Source: Roseivirga seohaensis
Lineage (GTDB): Bacteria > Bacteroidota > Bacteroidia > Cytophagales > Cyclobacteriaceae
DNA length: 64,000 nt
NCBI RefSeq assembly: GCF_001592945.1
Contig: NZ_LRPB01000047.1
Span: 186,001 to 250,000 of the forward strand
Direction of reading: 5' to 3'
Of this stretch, positions 47,801-54,874 are shown piece by piece. A program made the position numbers and the translations under genes. Position 1 is the stretch's first letter, and every line of letters begins with the position of its first letter. Under the pieces are notes generated by a model. It saw only the letters and a list, made by a program, of their open reading frames with translations. It did not search any database and was not told the origin of the DNA.

Positions 47801-48453
47801 TTTGGAACTTGGCTGAAAACGCTAACAGACGCTATTTTCAAGGAAGGTCTTTTGCTAGTGAGCCTGAACCGCCTATTTATAAACAATTGGGAGAGAGTTA
47901 TATTGGCTACGGGAAGAATTTAACGGTGATGTTGGCCTTGATAGATTTAATAGGAGAGGAGGCTGTAAATCAGGTGCTAAAAACGATTACTGATCGGCAA
48001 AGAGCTGATTATGATTATTCAGTAAATACCTTGGTTTTGCTGGATGAACTGTACAAAGTAACTCCTAATCAATATCATGCGCTGATTGACGATTGGTTCA
48101 AGAAAGTAATCACCTACGATTTATCTGTGGAAGAGGCGGAATATCAACAACTGGAATCTGGTAAGTATGAGGTTTCGTTAACCATAAACGCTAAACGTTT
48201 TCATACTCAAGAAAATGGTGCTTCAGAACAAATAACCATGGACGAACCTATTTCAATAGGCCTTTTTACAGCATCACCTGAAAATGTTAGTAATGAAGAG
48301 TCGATTATTTATTTGGCACCTCATCAGGTCAATCAAACGCAAAAGCAATTCAAGTTGATTGTCGACCAACTGCCAACACATGTTTCTATCGATCCATTCG
48401 GCACTCGATCAGATGAGAATTTATTTGATAATACAATTCGCTTATTAAAGTAG
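44887..48453 (+). CDS. ABC permease fused to M1-family aminopeptidase
   Basis: A 1188-residue fusion. The first 600 or so residues hold about twelve membrane segments in two groups (for example ALIGLSIIFLLYGLMIG and FWVIILAWLFIVISEFV), as in ABC-2 permeases. The rest is a peptidase M1 domain, with HEVAHQWWGH at residues 928-937 and a downstream Glu in VEGLAKYTE, 20 residues after the second His, one more than in classical M1 enzymes. The preceding WSFGGYAHPG stands where GAMEN normally is. The ATG at 44887 (MIIDLLKFEVFYQRK) follows the ATPase stop by 7 nt; an earlier ATG at 44833 lies inside the ATPase gene. The role is probably export or processing of a peptide or protein; inference. Confidence 0.9.
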   Translation: MIIDLLKFEVFYQRKQRALIGLSIIFLLYGLMIGKQNFAPANVNFNSAHQISYYTSFMSLGTVFIIMFFAISGLLRDLRYKMDSIIFTTSITKFQFFVSRFFGVFLFGLLTFSPFFIGFLIGTQSPGLDPDRLSDFNLMAYLWPWVIFILPNTFIVSAILFSVALLTKNNIATYLGATSIYVLYIVCSIVLNSPLIAQSIPPTESGMMIAALLDPFGIAAFFQQTQFWTPFEKNTELLSLSGFLLQNRLIWVLFGFGILALSYKFFSFKMVNQRLKKEKKAVRTKVCKTTYRPIDINLNAKGRRLAFTSLIESDMRATFKSLPFWVIILAWLFIVISEFVSRIQGGGEYHDSLYATSNILINNFLQPLEIFALLLIVFYSGELANRSRDYKFEGILDVTPVSNIALFLSKWVSLLLLPIILISSAILMSVVFQISTGFYEFNWPLYASLYYYNGAPFVLYSLFALFLQSIIPNKYLGMGLTVLAIALLNFAGPSIGIQHPLLRLGFIPLPSYTEMNGFAQNTKAFYHLTMYWFSLGGILALISFKILKRGANLDFRSQVQKFTSSWRKSQLTAVSVFGVLFLSSGSLIYYNTNVLSEYRSIDDYLNTQERYERKFKQFHGLATLNRIALKTELDLYPNEQSYDLRANEILKNESSKSISEMLVQEKEQMANIQIEGANLVEYDSLTGTYLFEFKQPIQPEEEVEMTYEINKRIKGYEVNNSVVKNGTYLSFNAFYPSFGYNVGSEIANNFEREKRGLPKKEREASIEDHLEVYGNKLDRATFETVISTEANQTAVSSGNLINQWTADNRNYFHYKATLAILPAIGYFSADFAIKKDEHNGVSIEQYYHPSHSYNIDRITESTELTLDYCIENFGAYPFDYIRIAEVPAHWSFGGYAHPGLISMVEDRLYLADIRDPNGFDIVAKRTIHEVAHQWWGHILSPNRGEGASFFVEGLAKYTEAIIMEKRYGKGSVWNLAENANRRYFQGRSFASEPEPPIYKQLGESYIGYGKNLTVMLALIDLIGEEAVNQVLKTITDRQRADYDYSVNTLVLLDELYKVTPNQYHALIDDWFKKVITYDLSVEEAEYQQLESGKYEVSLTINAKRFHTQENGASEQITMDEPISIGLFTASPENVSNEESIIYLAPHQVNQTQKQFKLIVDQLPTHVSIDPFGTRSDENLFDNTIRLLK

Positions 48454-48462
48454 TAATAGTTA

Positions 48463-48784
48463 GTCACAGGTTTAGAAAGCTACGACAGTGGCTTTGCTTT
48501 AAGGGCTTTGCATTAAATCTTCGTTGCAAACGAAGATTAGTAGAGTTTGTGCCACTGACTTAGCTTTAGCAGCTACGTTTGCTCTCCAGTCATCCCCGTA
48601 GGGATCTTTTTCAGTAATACAGAGGTCGTGATTCTCTTATGCGGAATGTAATTAATCGTGCGCAGCTGATTTTCTTTCCCTGAGGTTACGAAGGGTCTAA
48701 AAAACTATATTACTTTCAATACACTTTAAGGACAGAGTCCTTTATCAATTGATGGTCACAGGTTCGGAGAACCTGCGACAGTGG
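48463..48784. repeat. REP-like palindrome cluster (families A and B) in the spacer before groEL
   Basis: About 390 nt without a gene. Family B: GTCACAGGTT-CGACAGTGG occurs at 48463-48491 and 48755-48784; copy 2 has a perfect hairpin CAGGTT (48759-48764)/AACCTG (48770-48775). Family A: AATCTTCGTT (48516-48525)/AACGAAGATT (48529-48538), a perfect 10-bp stem with a GCA loop, is the third copy of the palindrome seen at 35141-35206. A further small hairpin AAGGAC/GTCCTT is at 48728-48742. This is typical of REP-type clusters between convergent genes. Confidence 0.78.
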
Positions 48785-48842
48785 TATCAATCCATCCATT
48801 GTAAGCAATAGAATAGCATATGAGTGTAGGCCTAAACACAAA

Positions 48843-48870
48843 AGAGCCTGACTCTTTCGAATCAGGCTCT
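48843..48870 (-). terminator. Terminator of the groESL operon
   Basis: AGAGCCTGA (48843-48851) and TCAGGCTCT (48862-48870) form a perfect 9-bp stem. On the minus strand it ends in TTTTGTGTTT. It is 52 nt past the groEL stop. Confidence 0.8.
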
Positions 48871-48881
48871 CCATATTTCTA

Positions 48882-48909
48882 AGTACTAGGTACTAAGGAC
48901 TTAATACTA
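48882..48909. repeat. Heptamer tandem repeat (4 units, AGTACTA-like)
   Basis: Four 7-nt units read AGTACTA, GGTACTA, AGGACTT, AATACTA. The array lies between the groEL stop and its terminator. It has the same period as the arrays at 39949 and 54353. Confidence 0.55.
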
Positions 48910-48921
48910 ATCGCTTCGCGA

Positions 48922-50559
<1,638 letters not shown>

Positions 50560-50583
50560 TTAGATTTTTAATTTCTGATTTGA

Positions 50584-50862
50584 TTAAACAATTGCAAAAA
50601 TGTCAGACTCTCTCATGATTAAGTAGTCTTTACCTTCTACTGAAATCTCAGTGCCAGCATATTTACCGTACAATACAGTGTCGCCAACTTTTACAGTTAA
50701 AGGCTCATCTTTTTTTCCAGCTCCAGCTGCTACTACAATACCTTTTTGTGGTTTTTCTTTCGCAGTGTCAGGAATGATTAAACCAGAAGCAGTTTTTTCT
50801 TCAGCAGCGGCAGGTTCTACTAGAACTCTGTCGGCTAATGGAGTGATGTTTACTTTTGACAT
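50584..50862 (-). CDS. groES: Co-chaperonin GroES (Hsp10)
   Basis: The 92-residue lid of the GroEL chamber. Features include [20 protein letters not shown] at the N-terminus, the mobile loop [17 protein letters not shown], and [15 protein letters not shown] near the end. First gene of groESL. No CIRCE element was found upstream, but a sigma-54-type promoter sequence was. Confidence 0.97.
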   Translation of the reverse strand: MSKVNITPLADRVLVEPAAAEEKTASGLIIPDTAKEKPQKGIVVAAGAGKKDEPLTVKVGDTVLYGKYAGTEISVEGKDYLIMRESDIFAIV

Positions 50863-50908
50863 TTTCTATAAATAGTTAAGTGTTAAAACAATTTGTCGAG
50901 GAGCCCAT

Positions 50909-50926
50909 TTGCATTAAATGTGCCAA
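50909..50926 (-). promoter_or_regulatory. Sigma-54-like -24/-12 promoter of groESL
   Basis: On the minus strand this reads TTGGCACATTTAATGCAA. GG and GC are separated by exactly 10 nt as in the sigma-54 consensus TTGGCAC-N5-TTGC, with one mismatch (ATGC instead of TTGC). The predicted start would lie about 40 nt upstream of the groES ATG. No TAnnTTTG element at a useful distance was found. Confidence 0.6.
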
Positions 50927-50941
50927 TCGCTAAACGTGAAG

Positions 50942-51055
50942 TTTTGTCAGGTTTTTGTCAGTTGTTTATCTAGAATAAGGTATTCAGGCAATGACAAGGA
51001 TATGTTTTTGTCAGACTTTTTGTTTAGTGGACTGAAAGGTAAGCCTTACTGTCAG
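50942..51055 (-). promoter_or_regulatory. Repeated TGTCA words upstream of the groESL promoter
   Basis: TTTTGTCAG occurs at 50942-50950, 50953-50961 and 51006-51014, with a further CTGTCAG near 51050 and the inverted word TGACAA at 50992-50997. The first two copies are spaced 11 nt, about one helical turn. They lie about 20 to 130 nt beyond the -24 box, the place where a sigma-54 activator would bind. Confidence 0.55.
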
Positions 51056-51110
51056 GTGCAGAATATTTTGACTGATTTCTTATTTCAATTCAAGCCCATA
51101 AAAAGAAAAA

Positions 51111-51135
51111 AGAGGGTGCCGTTTTGGCAACCTCT
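51111..51135 (-). terminator. Terminator of the first DUF2911 gene
   Basis: AGAGGGTGCC (51111-51120) and GGCAACCTCT (51126-51135) form a 10-bp stem with one mismatch and a GTTTT loop. On the minus strand TTTTTTCTTT follows. It is 27 nt past the gene stop at 51162. Confidence 0.8.
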
Positions 51136-51161
51136 TTCTGTATTTTTCAGCTATAGTAATC

Positions 51162-52007
51162 TTACTTTAACGAAGCAATCAACTTCTCGTTCAACCTAAC
51201 ATAATCAGGGTTTCCACCAGTTTTGGCCAGTGCCATTGATTTTTGAGCCGAAGCAATGGCTTCTTTATTCATTCCTAATCTGGCTTGTAATTTGGCTTTG
51301 AGGTGAATTACCCAATATTGCTCATCTGCGCTACCTGCTATGGCCTTGTTTACCCACTCTAAAGCCAATTGAGGATCACGATTTGTGTCATAATAATAAC
51401 CAGCAGCTTGAAAGTATACACCAGCATCAGAAGGTTTTTTGTCGATTACTTGGGCTTTTATATCTGCCATTACTTTGCTGTCCACATCTGATTCGATCGT
51501 GAACATTGCTTTAGTATGTTCCCACTTCATGTTAAAGTTGGCAGAGTTCATCGTAAAGTCTGAAAAGCTAATAGTAAAGGTTTCGTACATGCTGCTTGGG
51601 TGTTTTACGGGCACATCAAATCTTAAAAGATCGTCCTTTTTGTCATAACCAATAGCGCCCCACCAAGTAAGGTTTTTGCTCAAAATAATAGTAGCTACTT
51701 CTTCTGTAAATATTGTATAAAGAGCATAGGTGCCAGCAGGCACAGGGTTGCCATTTAATTTTACGTTTTCACTAAAAGTAATTTTTGTTGAAGCATTAGC
51801 ACCTGTTCTCCATACTTCATTGTAAGGAATCAATGCACCTGCCACTTGTCGGCCACGGGCGCTGGGTCTAGAATAGACTACTTTTACTTCTGCCAAACCT
51901 ACGGTGCCTTTCAGCTCAAAAGTTGGGCTGGCAGGAGGCATTTTAATTTGGGCTATGGCCATTACACTAATTAATAGTGCAGTTAGTACAAATGAATATT
52001 TTCTCAT
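51162..52007 (-). CDS. Secreted DUF2911 protein with helical C-terminus (281 aa)
   Basis: An exported protein with signal MRKYSFVLTALLISVMAIA. DUF2911 spans about residues 25-175: VYSRPSARGRQVAGALIPYN, EVWRTGANASTKITFSEN, PAGTYALYTIF. After residue 190 two TPR-like helical pairs follow (DAGVYFQAAGYYYDTNRDPQ, LALEWVNKAIAGS, KLQARLGMNKEAIASAQKSM). DUF2911 has no known function. A related gene lies upstream at 52153, without the C-terminal extension. The -7-like TATATTTG is at 52030-52037. Confidence 0.88.
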   Translation of the reverse strand: MRKYSFVLTALLISVMAIAQIKMPPASPTFELKGTVGLAEVKVVYSRPSARGRQVAGALIPYNEVWRTGANASTKITFSENVKLNGNPVPAGTYALYTIFTEEVATIILSKNLTWWGAIGYDKKDDLLRFDVPVKHPSSMYETFTISFSDFTMNSANFNMKWEHTKAMFTIESDVDSKVMADIKAQVIDKKPSDAGVYFQAAGYYYDTNRDPQLALEWVNKAIAGSADEQYWVIHLKAKLQARLGMNKEAIASAQKSMALAKTGGNPDYVRLNEKLIASLK

Positions 52008-52029
52008 GTTGTTTTGTGTTTGTGCGGTT

Positions 52030-52037
52030 CAAATATA
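52030..52037 (-). promoter_or_regulatory. Probable -7 element for the first DUF2911 gene
   Basis: On the minus strand TATATTTG fits TAnnTTTG and lies 22 nt upstream of the start at 52007. Confidence 0.45.
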
Positions 52038-52102
52038 AAGGATTACTCTGTAACAGTTCAGCAATCCGTTTTCCCTTAATTAAGTTCAATTGGGTATAAA
52101 AA

Positions 52103-52128
52103 AAGGTCGAACCATTTTGGTCGACCTT
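52103..52128 (-). terminator. Terminator of the second DUF2911 gene
   Basis: AAGGTCGA (52103-52110) and TCGACCTT (52121-52128) form a perfect 8-bp stem. On the minus strand it is followed by a run of seven T residues. It lies 25 nt past the stop at 52153 and upstream of the next gene's promoter. Confidence 0.82.
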
Positions 52129-52152
52129 ATCTTATACTTTTTTCTGTGCGAA

Positions 52153-52692
52153 TTAGTTGTTCACTTTTATCGGGAATTTCACAGAAAGATTTCCCCAAGC
52201 TAATTCGATATTTCCTTTGTCTTTAGAGTTTTTATCGAAATCAGTAAGGTTGATCACAAAAGTCTCAACGTTGTTAGAAGTTTTAGTTACCGGAACAAAG
52301 AAGCTTAATACATCACCAGAGTTGTCATAAGCCGTTCCCCATTTATCAGTAATGCTGCTAATAATAATTTTCCAAGTAGTGTCACCAGGCACAGTCCATA
52401 ATGAGTAGCGTCCAGCTTTAATCGGTTTACCGTTAATCATTACGTCTTTATCAAAACCAATAATAGTATTCATGTCGGCTCCAGTACGCCACACACCATT
52501 GTTTAATTTATTTACCAATTCGTTTACATCTCTTCCATCAAGGCTAGGGCGGCTATACACCAATTCCATTTCGGTAGTTCCAATCATTTGTTTTACTGTA
52601 ACCAATGGGCTAGCAGCAACTCTTTGAGCAAAGGCATTTTGAGTAAAAACAAAAAGGCCAAGCATTACAATTAAGGTCAGTGTTCTTTTCAT
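52153..52692 (-). CDS. Secreted DUF2911 protein (179 aa)
   Basis: Signal peptide MKRTLTLIVMLGLFVFTQNA. The DUF2911 domain is complete: MELVYSRPSLDGRDVNELVN, GVWRTGADMNTIIGFDKDVM, IKAGRYSLWTVP, then a strand-rich end. It is a paralogue of the gene at 51162, but lacks the TPR-like region. The two genes are separated by a terminator, so they are probably controlled independently. Confidence 0.88.
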   Translation of the reverse strand: MKRTLTLIVMLGLFVFTQNAFAQRVAASPLVTVKQMIGTTEMELVYSRPSLDGRDVNELVNKLNNGVWRTGADMNTIIGFDKDVMINGKPIKAGRYSLWTVPGDTTWKIIISSITDKWGTAYDNSGDVLSFFVPVTKTSNNVETFVINLTDFDKNSKDKGNIELAWGNLSVKFPIKVNN

Positions 52693-52828
52693 AGGTATAA
52701 ATTTAGTGGTAAATTTTTAAAATCGAATTTTGATTCATTACTCTAAACTGAATTTCTTGTTTTAGGTTCAGTATAATAAGTTCGATGCAAAGGATTTCGG
52801 TAGTGTTTGGTCAGTAATATTTCATTTA

Positions 52829-53425
52829 ATGCAATTAACTCGGAGCTTTTACGAAAGGAATAATGTAGATGTTTTAGCTAAGAAGCTTTTGGGCAAAAAG
52901 CTTGTTACCAACTTTAATAGCGTGATTACTGCTGGTTTTATCACCGAAGTTGAAGCGTACTCTGGCAGAAACGATAAAGCCTGCCATGCAAATAACGGAC
53001 TGCGTACTGCTCGAACTGAAGTGATGTATGGAGCTGGAGGCCATGCTTATGTCTATCTCTGTTATGGAATTCATCATATGATTAATGTTGTAACGAATGT
53101 AGAAGGGCAGGGCGATGCAGTTTTGATTAGGGCGTTTGAACCGATCGAAGGAATTGATACAATGCTTGAAAGAAGAGGGTTTGATAAGTTGACCAAAGCA
53201 TTAACTTCGGGCCCAGGAAATGTAGGTAAGGCTTTGGGTTTAGATACTAAAACGCATAATGGACTTAGCCTTTTGGAAAATGAAATATGGATTGAAGACC
53301 AAGCCGAAGTTTCCGAAGAGCAAATAATTTCAACTACACGAATAGGGGTGGATTATGCCGAAGAAGACGCATTGAAACCTTGGCGATTTTACATTAAAGA
53401 TTCAAAATGGGTAAGCAAAAAATAG
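52829..53425 (+). CDS. mpg: DNA-3-methyladenine glycosylase (MPG/AAG family)
   Basis: Removes alkylated purines from DNA in base-excision repair. The 198-residue protein has the conserved core: ITEVEAYSGRNDKACHANNG, with the catalytic Glu in this segment (Glu40 or Glu42), and YGAGGHAYVYLCYGIHHMIN lining the nucleotide pocket, followed by VVTNVEGQGDAVLIRAFEPI. Its end overlaps the start of the next gene by 19 nt, so the two are likely co-translated. Confidence 0.93.
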   Translation: MQLTRSFYERNNVDVLAKKLLGKKLVTNFNSVITAGFITEVEAYSGRNDKACHANNGLRTARTEVMYGAGGHAYVYLCYGIHHMINVVTNVEGQGDAVLIRAFEPIEGIDTMLERRGFDKLTKALTSGPGNVGKALGLDTKTHNGLSLLENEIWIEDQAEVSEEQIISTTRIGVDYAEEDALKPWRFYIKDSKWVSKK

Positions 53426-54342
53426 ACATTCTACTTTCAACTTCAGTATGGGATCCAAAAGCGTGGATTGAAGGATTAAGCCAGTCGGAATTGGTAGGTA
53501 AAATTCATGTTTGGCCTACGGAAGAAGATTTGAGTAATGTACAAGCACTTTTTGTTTGGAAGCCTTTGGCTGAAGGAGTAATTGAAAAACTGCCCAACTT
53601 AAAATGGATCAGCTCGCTCGGGGCAGGGGTAGATCATTTAATGACGGACCCTCAAATTCCAAGAAATATTCCCATCACCCGAATTGTAGATCCGAACTTA
53701 ACTACCGACATGACCAATTATGTGATGATGAGCGTAATCATGCATCAAAGAAATTTCAGATTGCTTCAGCAGAACCAACAAAAGTCTCACTGGGAACGCA
53801 TTACCTACAATAAACTCCGAGTAGGGGTAATGGGGCTTGGAGAACTTGGTGGACATTTGGCTAAACAACTTTATGCGGCTGGTTTTGAGGTTTCAGGCTA
53901 TTCTAGAACTCAAAAGCAGATTGAAGGAGTGAAGTGTTATGATGAAAATCAGCTCGATACATTCCTTTCTGAACTAGATGTTTTGGTCAATTTACTGCCC
54001 ATCACTCCCAAAACGGTTGGTATTTTGAACTATGAACTGCTCAGCAAAACGCCAAAAGGTTGTTACTTGATTAATGTAGCCCGAGGTAATCATTTAGTAG
54101 ATAATGACCTAATAAAACTTATTGATGAAAATCGCCTTTCTGGTGCTATGTTAGATGTTTTTCACCAAGAACCACTTCCAAATGACCATCCATTTTGGGC
54201 ACACAATAAGATAACGGTTACCCCTCATGTGGCCAGCGTAACCTCACCAGAATCGGCTTTAAACCTTCTAAAAGAAAACATCGAAAGGTTAGTTAACGAA
54301 ACACCATTACTGCACCAAGTCGATCTGAATAGGGGATACTGA
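53407..54342 (+). CDS. D-2-hydroxyacid dehydrogenase (GhrA-like glyoxylate/hydroxypyruvate reductase)
   Basis: A 311-residue NAD(P)-dependent dehydrogenase. The Rossmann motif is VGVMGLGELGGHLAKQLYAA, the catalytic Arg region is LINVARGNHLVDNDLI, and the catalytic His is in VTPHVASVTSPESA. Glu in DVFHQEPLPNDHPFW is the partner of His. This pattern best fits the GhrA subfamily (glyoxylate/hydroxypyruvate reductase A). It overlaps the mpg gene by 19 nt and probably shares its promoter. Confidence 0.9.
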   Translation: MGKQKIDILLSTSVWDPKAWIEGLSQSELVGKIHVWPTEEDLSNVQALFVWKPLAEGVIEKLPNLKWISSLGAGVDHLMTDPQIPRNIPITRIVDPNLTTDMTNYVMMSVIMHQRNFRLLQQNQQKSHWERITYNKLRVGVMGLGELGGHLAKQLYAAGFEVSGYSRTQKQIEGVKCYDENQLDTFLSELDVLVNLLPITPKTVGILNYELLSKTPKGCYLINVARGNHLVDNDLIKLIDENRLSGAMLDVFHQEPLPNDHPFWAHNKITVTPHVASVTSPESALNLLKENIERLVNETPLLHQVDLNRGY

Positions 54343-54352
54343 ATTTTAAATT

Positions 54353-54394
54353 TAGTCAATAGTCAATAGTCAATAGTCAATAGTCAATAGTCAA
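54353..54394. repeat. Perfect heptamer tandem repeat, TAGTCAA x 6
   Basis: Six identical 7-nt units occupy 42 nt, then the sequence continues TCGACTGTTGACTGA, which contains the reverse complement of the unit (TTGACTG). It is located in the spacer between the hydroxyacid dehydrogenase and the padR gene, without spacers or partial genes, so it is not a CRISPR. Confidence 0.9.
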
Positions 54395-54464
54395 TCGACT
54401 GTTGACTGATATCAAACGCCCAATTCACTACACAAATATTCCGTTTCAGTAAACTCTGTTTTTA

Positions 54465-54512
54465 TTTCATTTGCAATAGTGAAACATATGTATTTCATTT
54501 ACTATTGTGAAA
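54465..54512 (+). promoter_or_regulatory. Two 20-bp operator-like sites upstream of padR
   Basis: TTTCATTTGCAATAGTGAAA (54465-54484) and TTTCATTTACTATTGTGAAA (54493-54512) differ at only three positions and have TTTCA/TGAAA half-sites. They are spaced by 28 nt start to start, about 15 nt before the padR ATG. Autorepression by the PadR protein is likely. Confidence 0.65.
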
Positions 54513-54526
54513 CTAATAAAAAACAG

Positions 54527-54874
54527 ATGCAGAGAATTAACCTAGGGGAGTTCGAAGAACTGGTTTTACTTATTGTAGCCATTCTGAACGACAATGCCTA
54601 TGGCATTAGTGTGATGGAAGAAATTGAGGTGCAAACTGAGCGTAAGATCAATATCAGTGCTGTGCATTCGGCTTTAGATAGATTGGAAAGTAAAGGTTTT
54701 TTGAAGTCTGAAGTTGGAGGAGCCACCAATGAAAGAGGAGGTAGGAGAAAGCGATTTTTTACAGTGACCGTTGCAGGAAATAAGGCCCTCAATTTTGTGC
54801 GCGAACAGCGCAACCGACTGCACGAACAAATACCAAATATAGATTTTGGTCTGAATCAATATGCCTCAATTTGA
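54527..54874 (+). CDS. PadR-family transcriptional regulator
   Basis: A 115-residue winged-helix repressor. The ATG at 54527 (MQRINLGEFEELVLLIVAIL) fits the family start better than the GTG at 54479 because it lies after the operator pair and starts at the first helix. Motifs: NAYGISVMEEIE (helix 2) and SAVHSALDRLESKGFLKSEV (recognition helix and wing). It overlaps the next gene by 14 nt. PadR next to an FtsX-type permease is a recurrent Bacteroidota arrangement. Confidence 0.93.
   Translation: MQRINLGEFEELVLLIVAILNDNAYGISVMEEIEVQTERKINISAVHSALDRLESKGFLKSEVGGATNERGGRRKRFFTVTVAGNKALNFVREQRNRLHEQIPNIDFGLNQYASI

Noticed and set aside
50863-51161. CIRCE (HrcA) operator before groES
   Set aside because: No TTAGCACTC-N9-GAGTGCTAA-like inverted repeat is present; the spacer has a sigma-54-like element and TGTCA words instead.
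54353-54394. Possible CRISPR array at the TAGTCAA repeats
   Set aside because: The units are 7 nt, directly abutting, with no spacers, and there are no cas genes.
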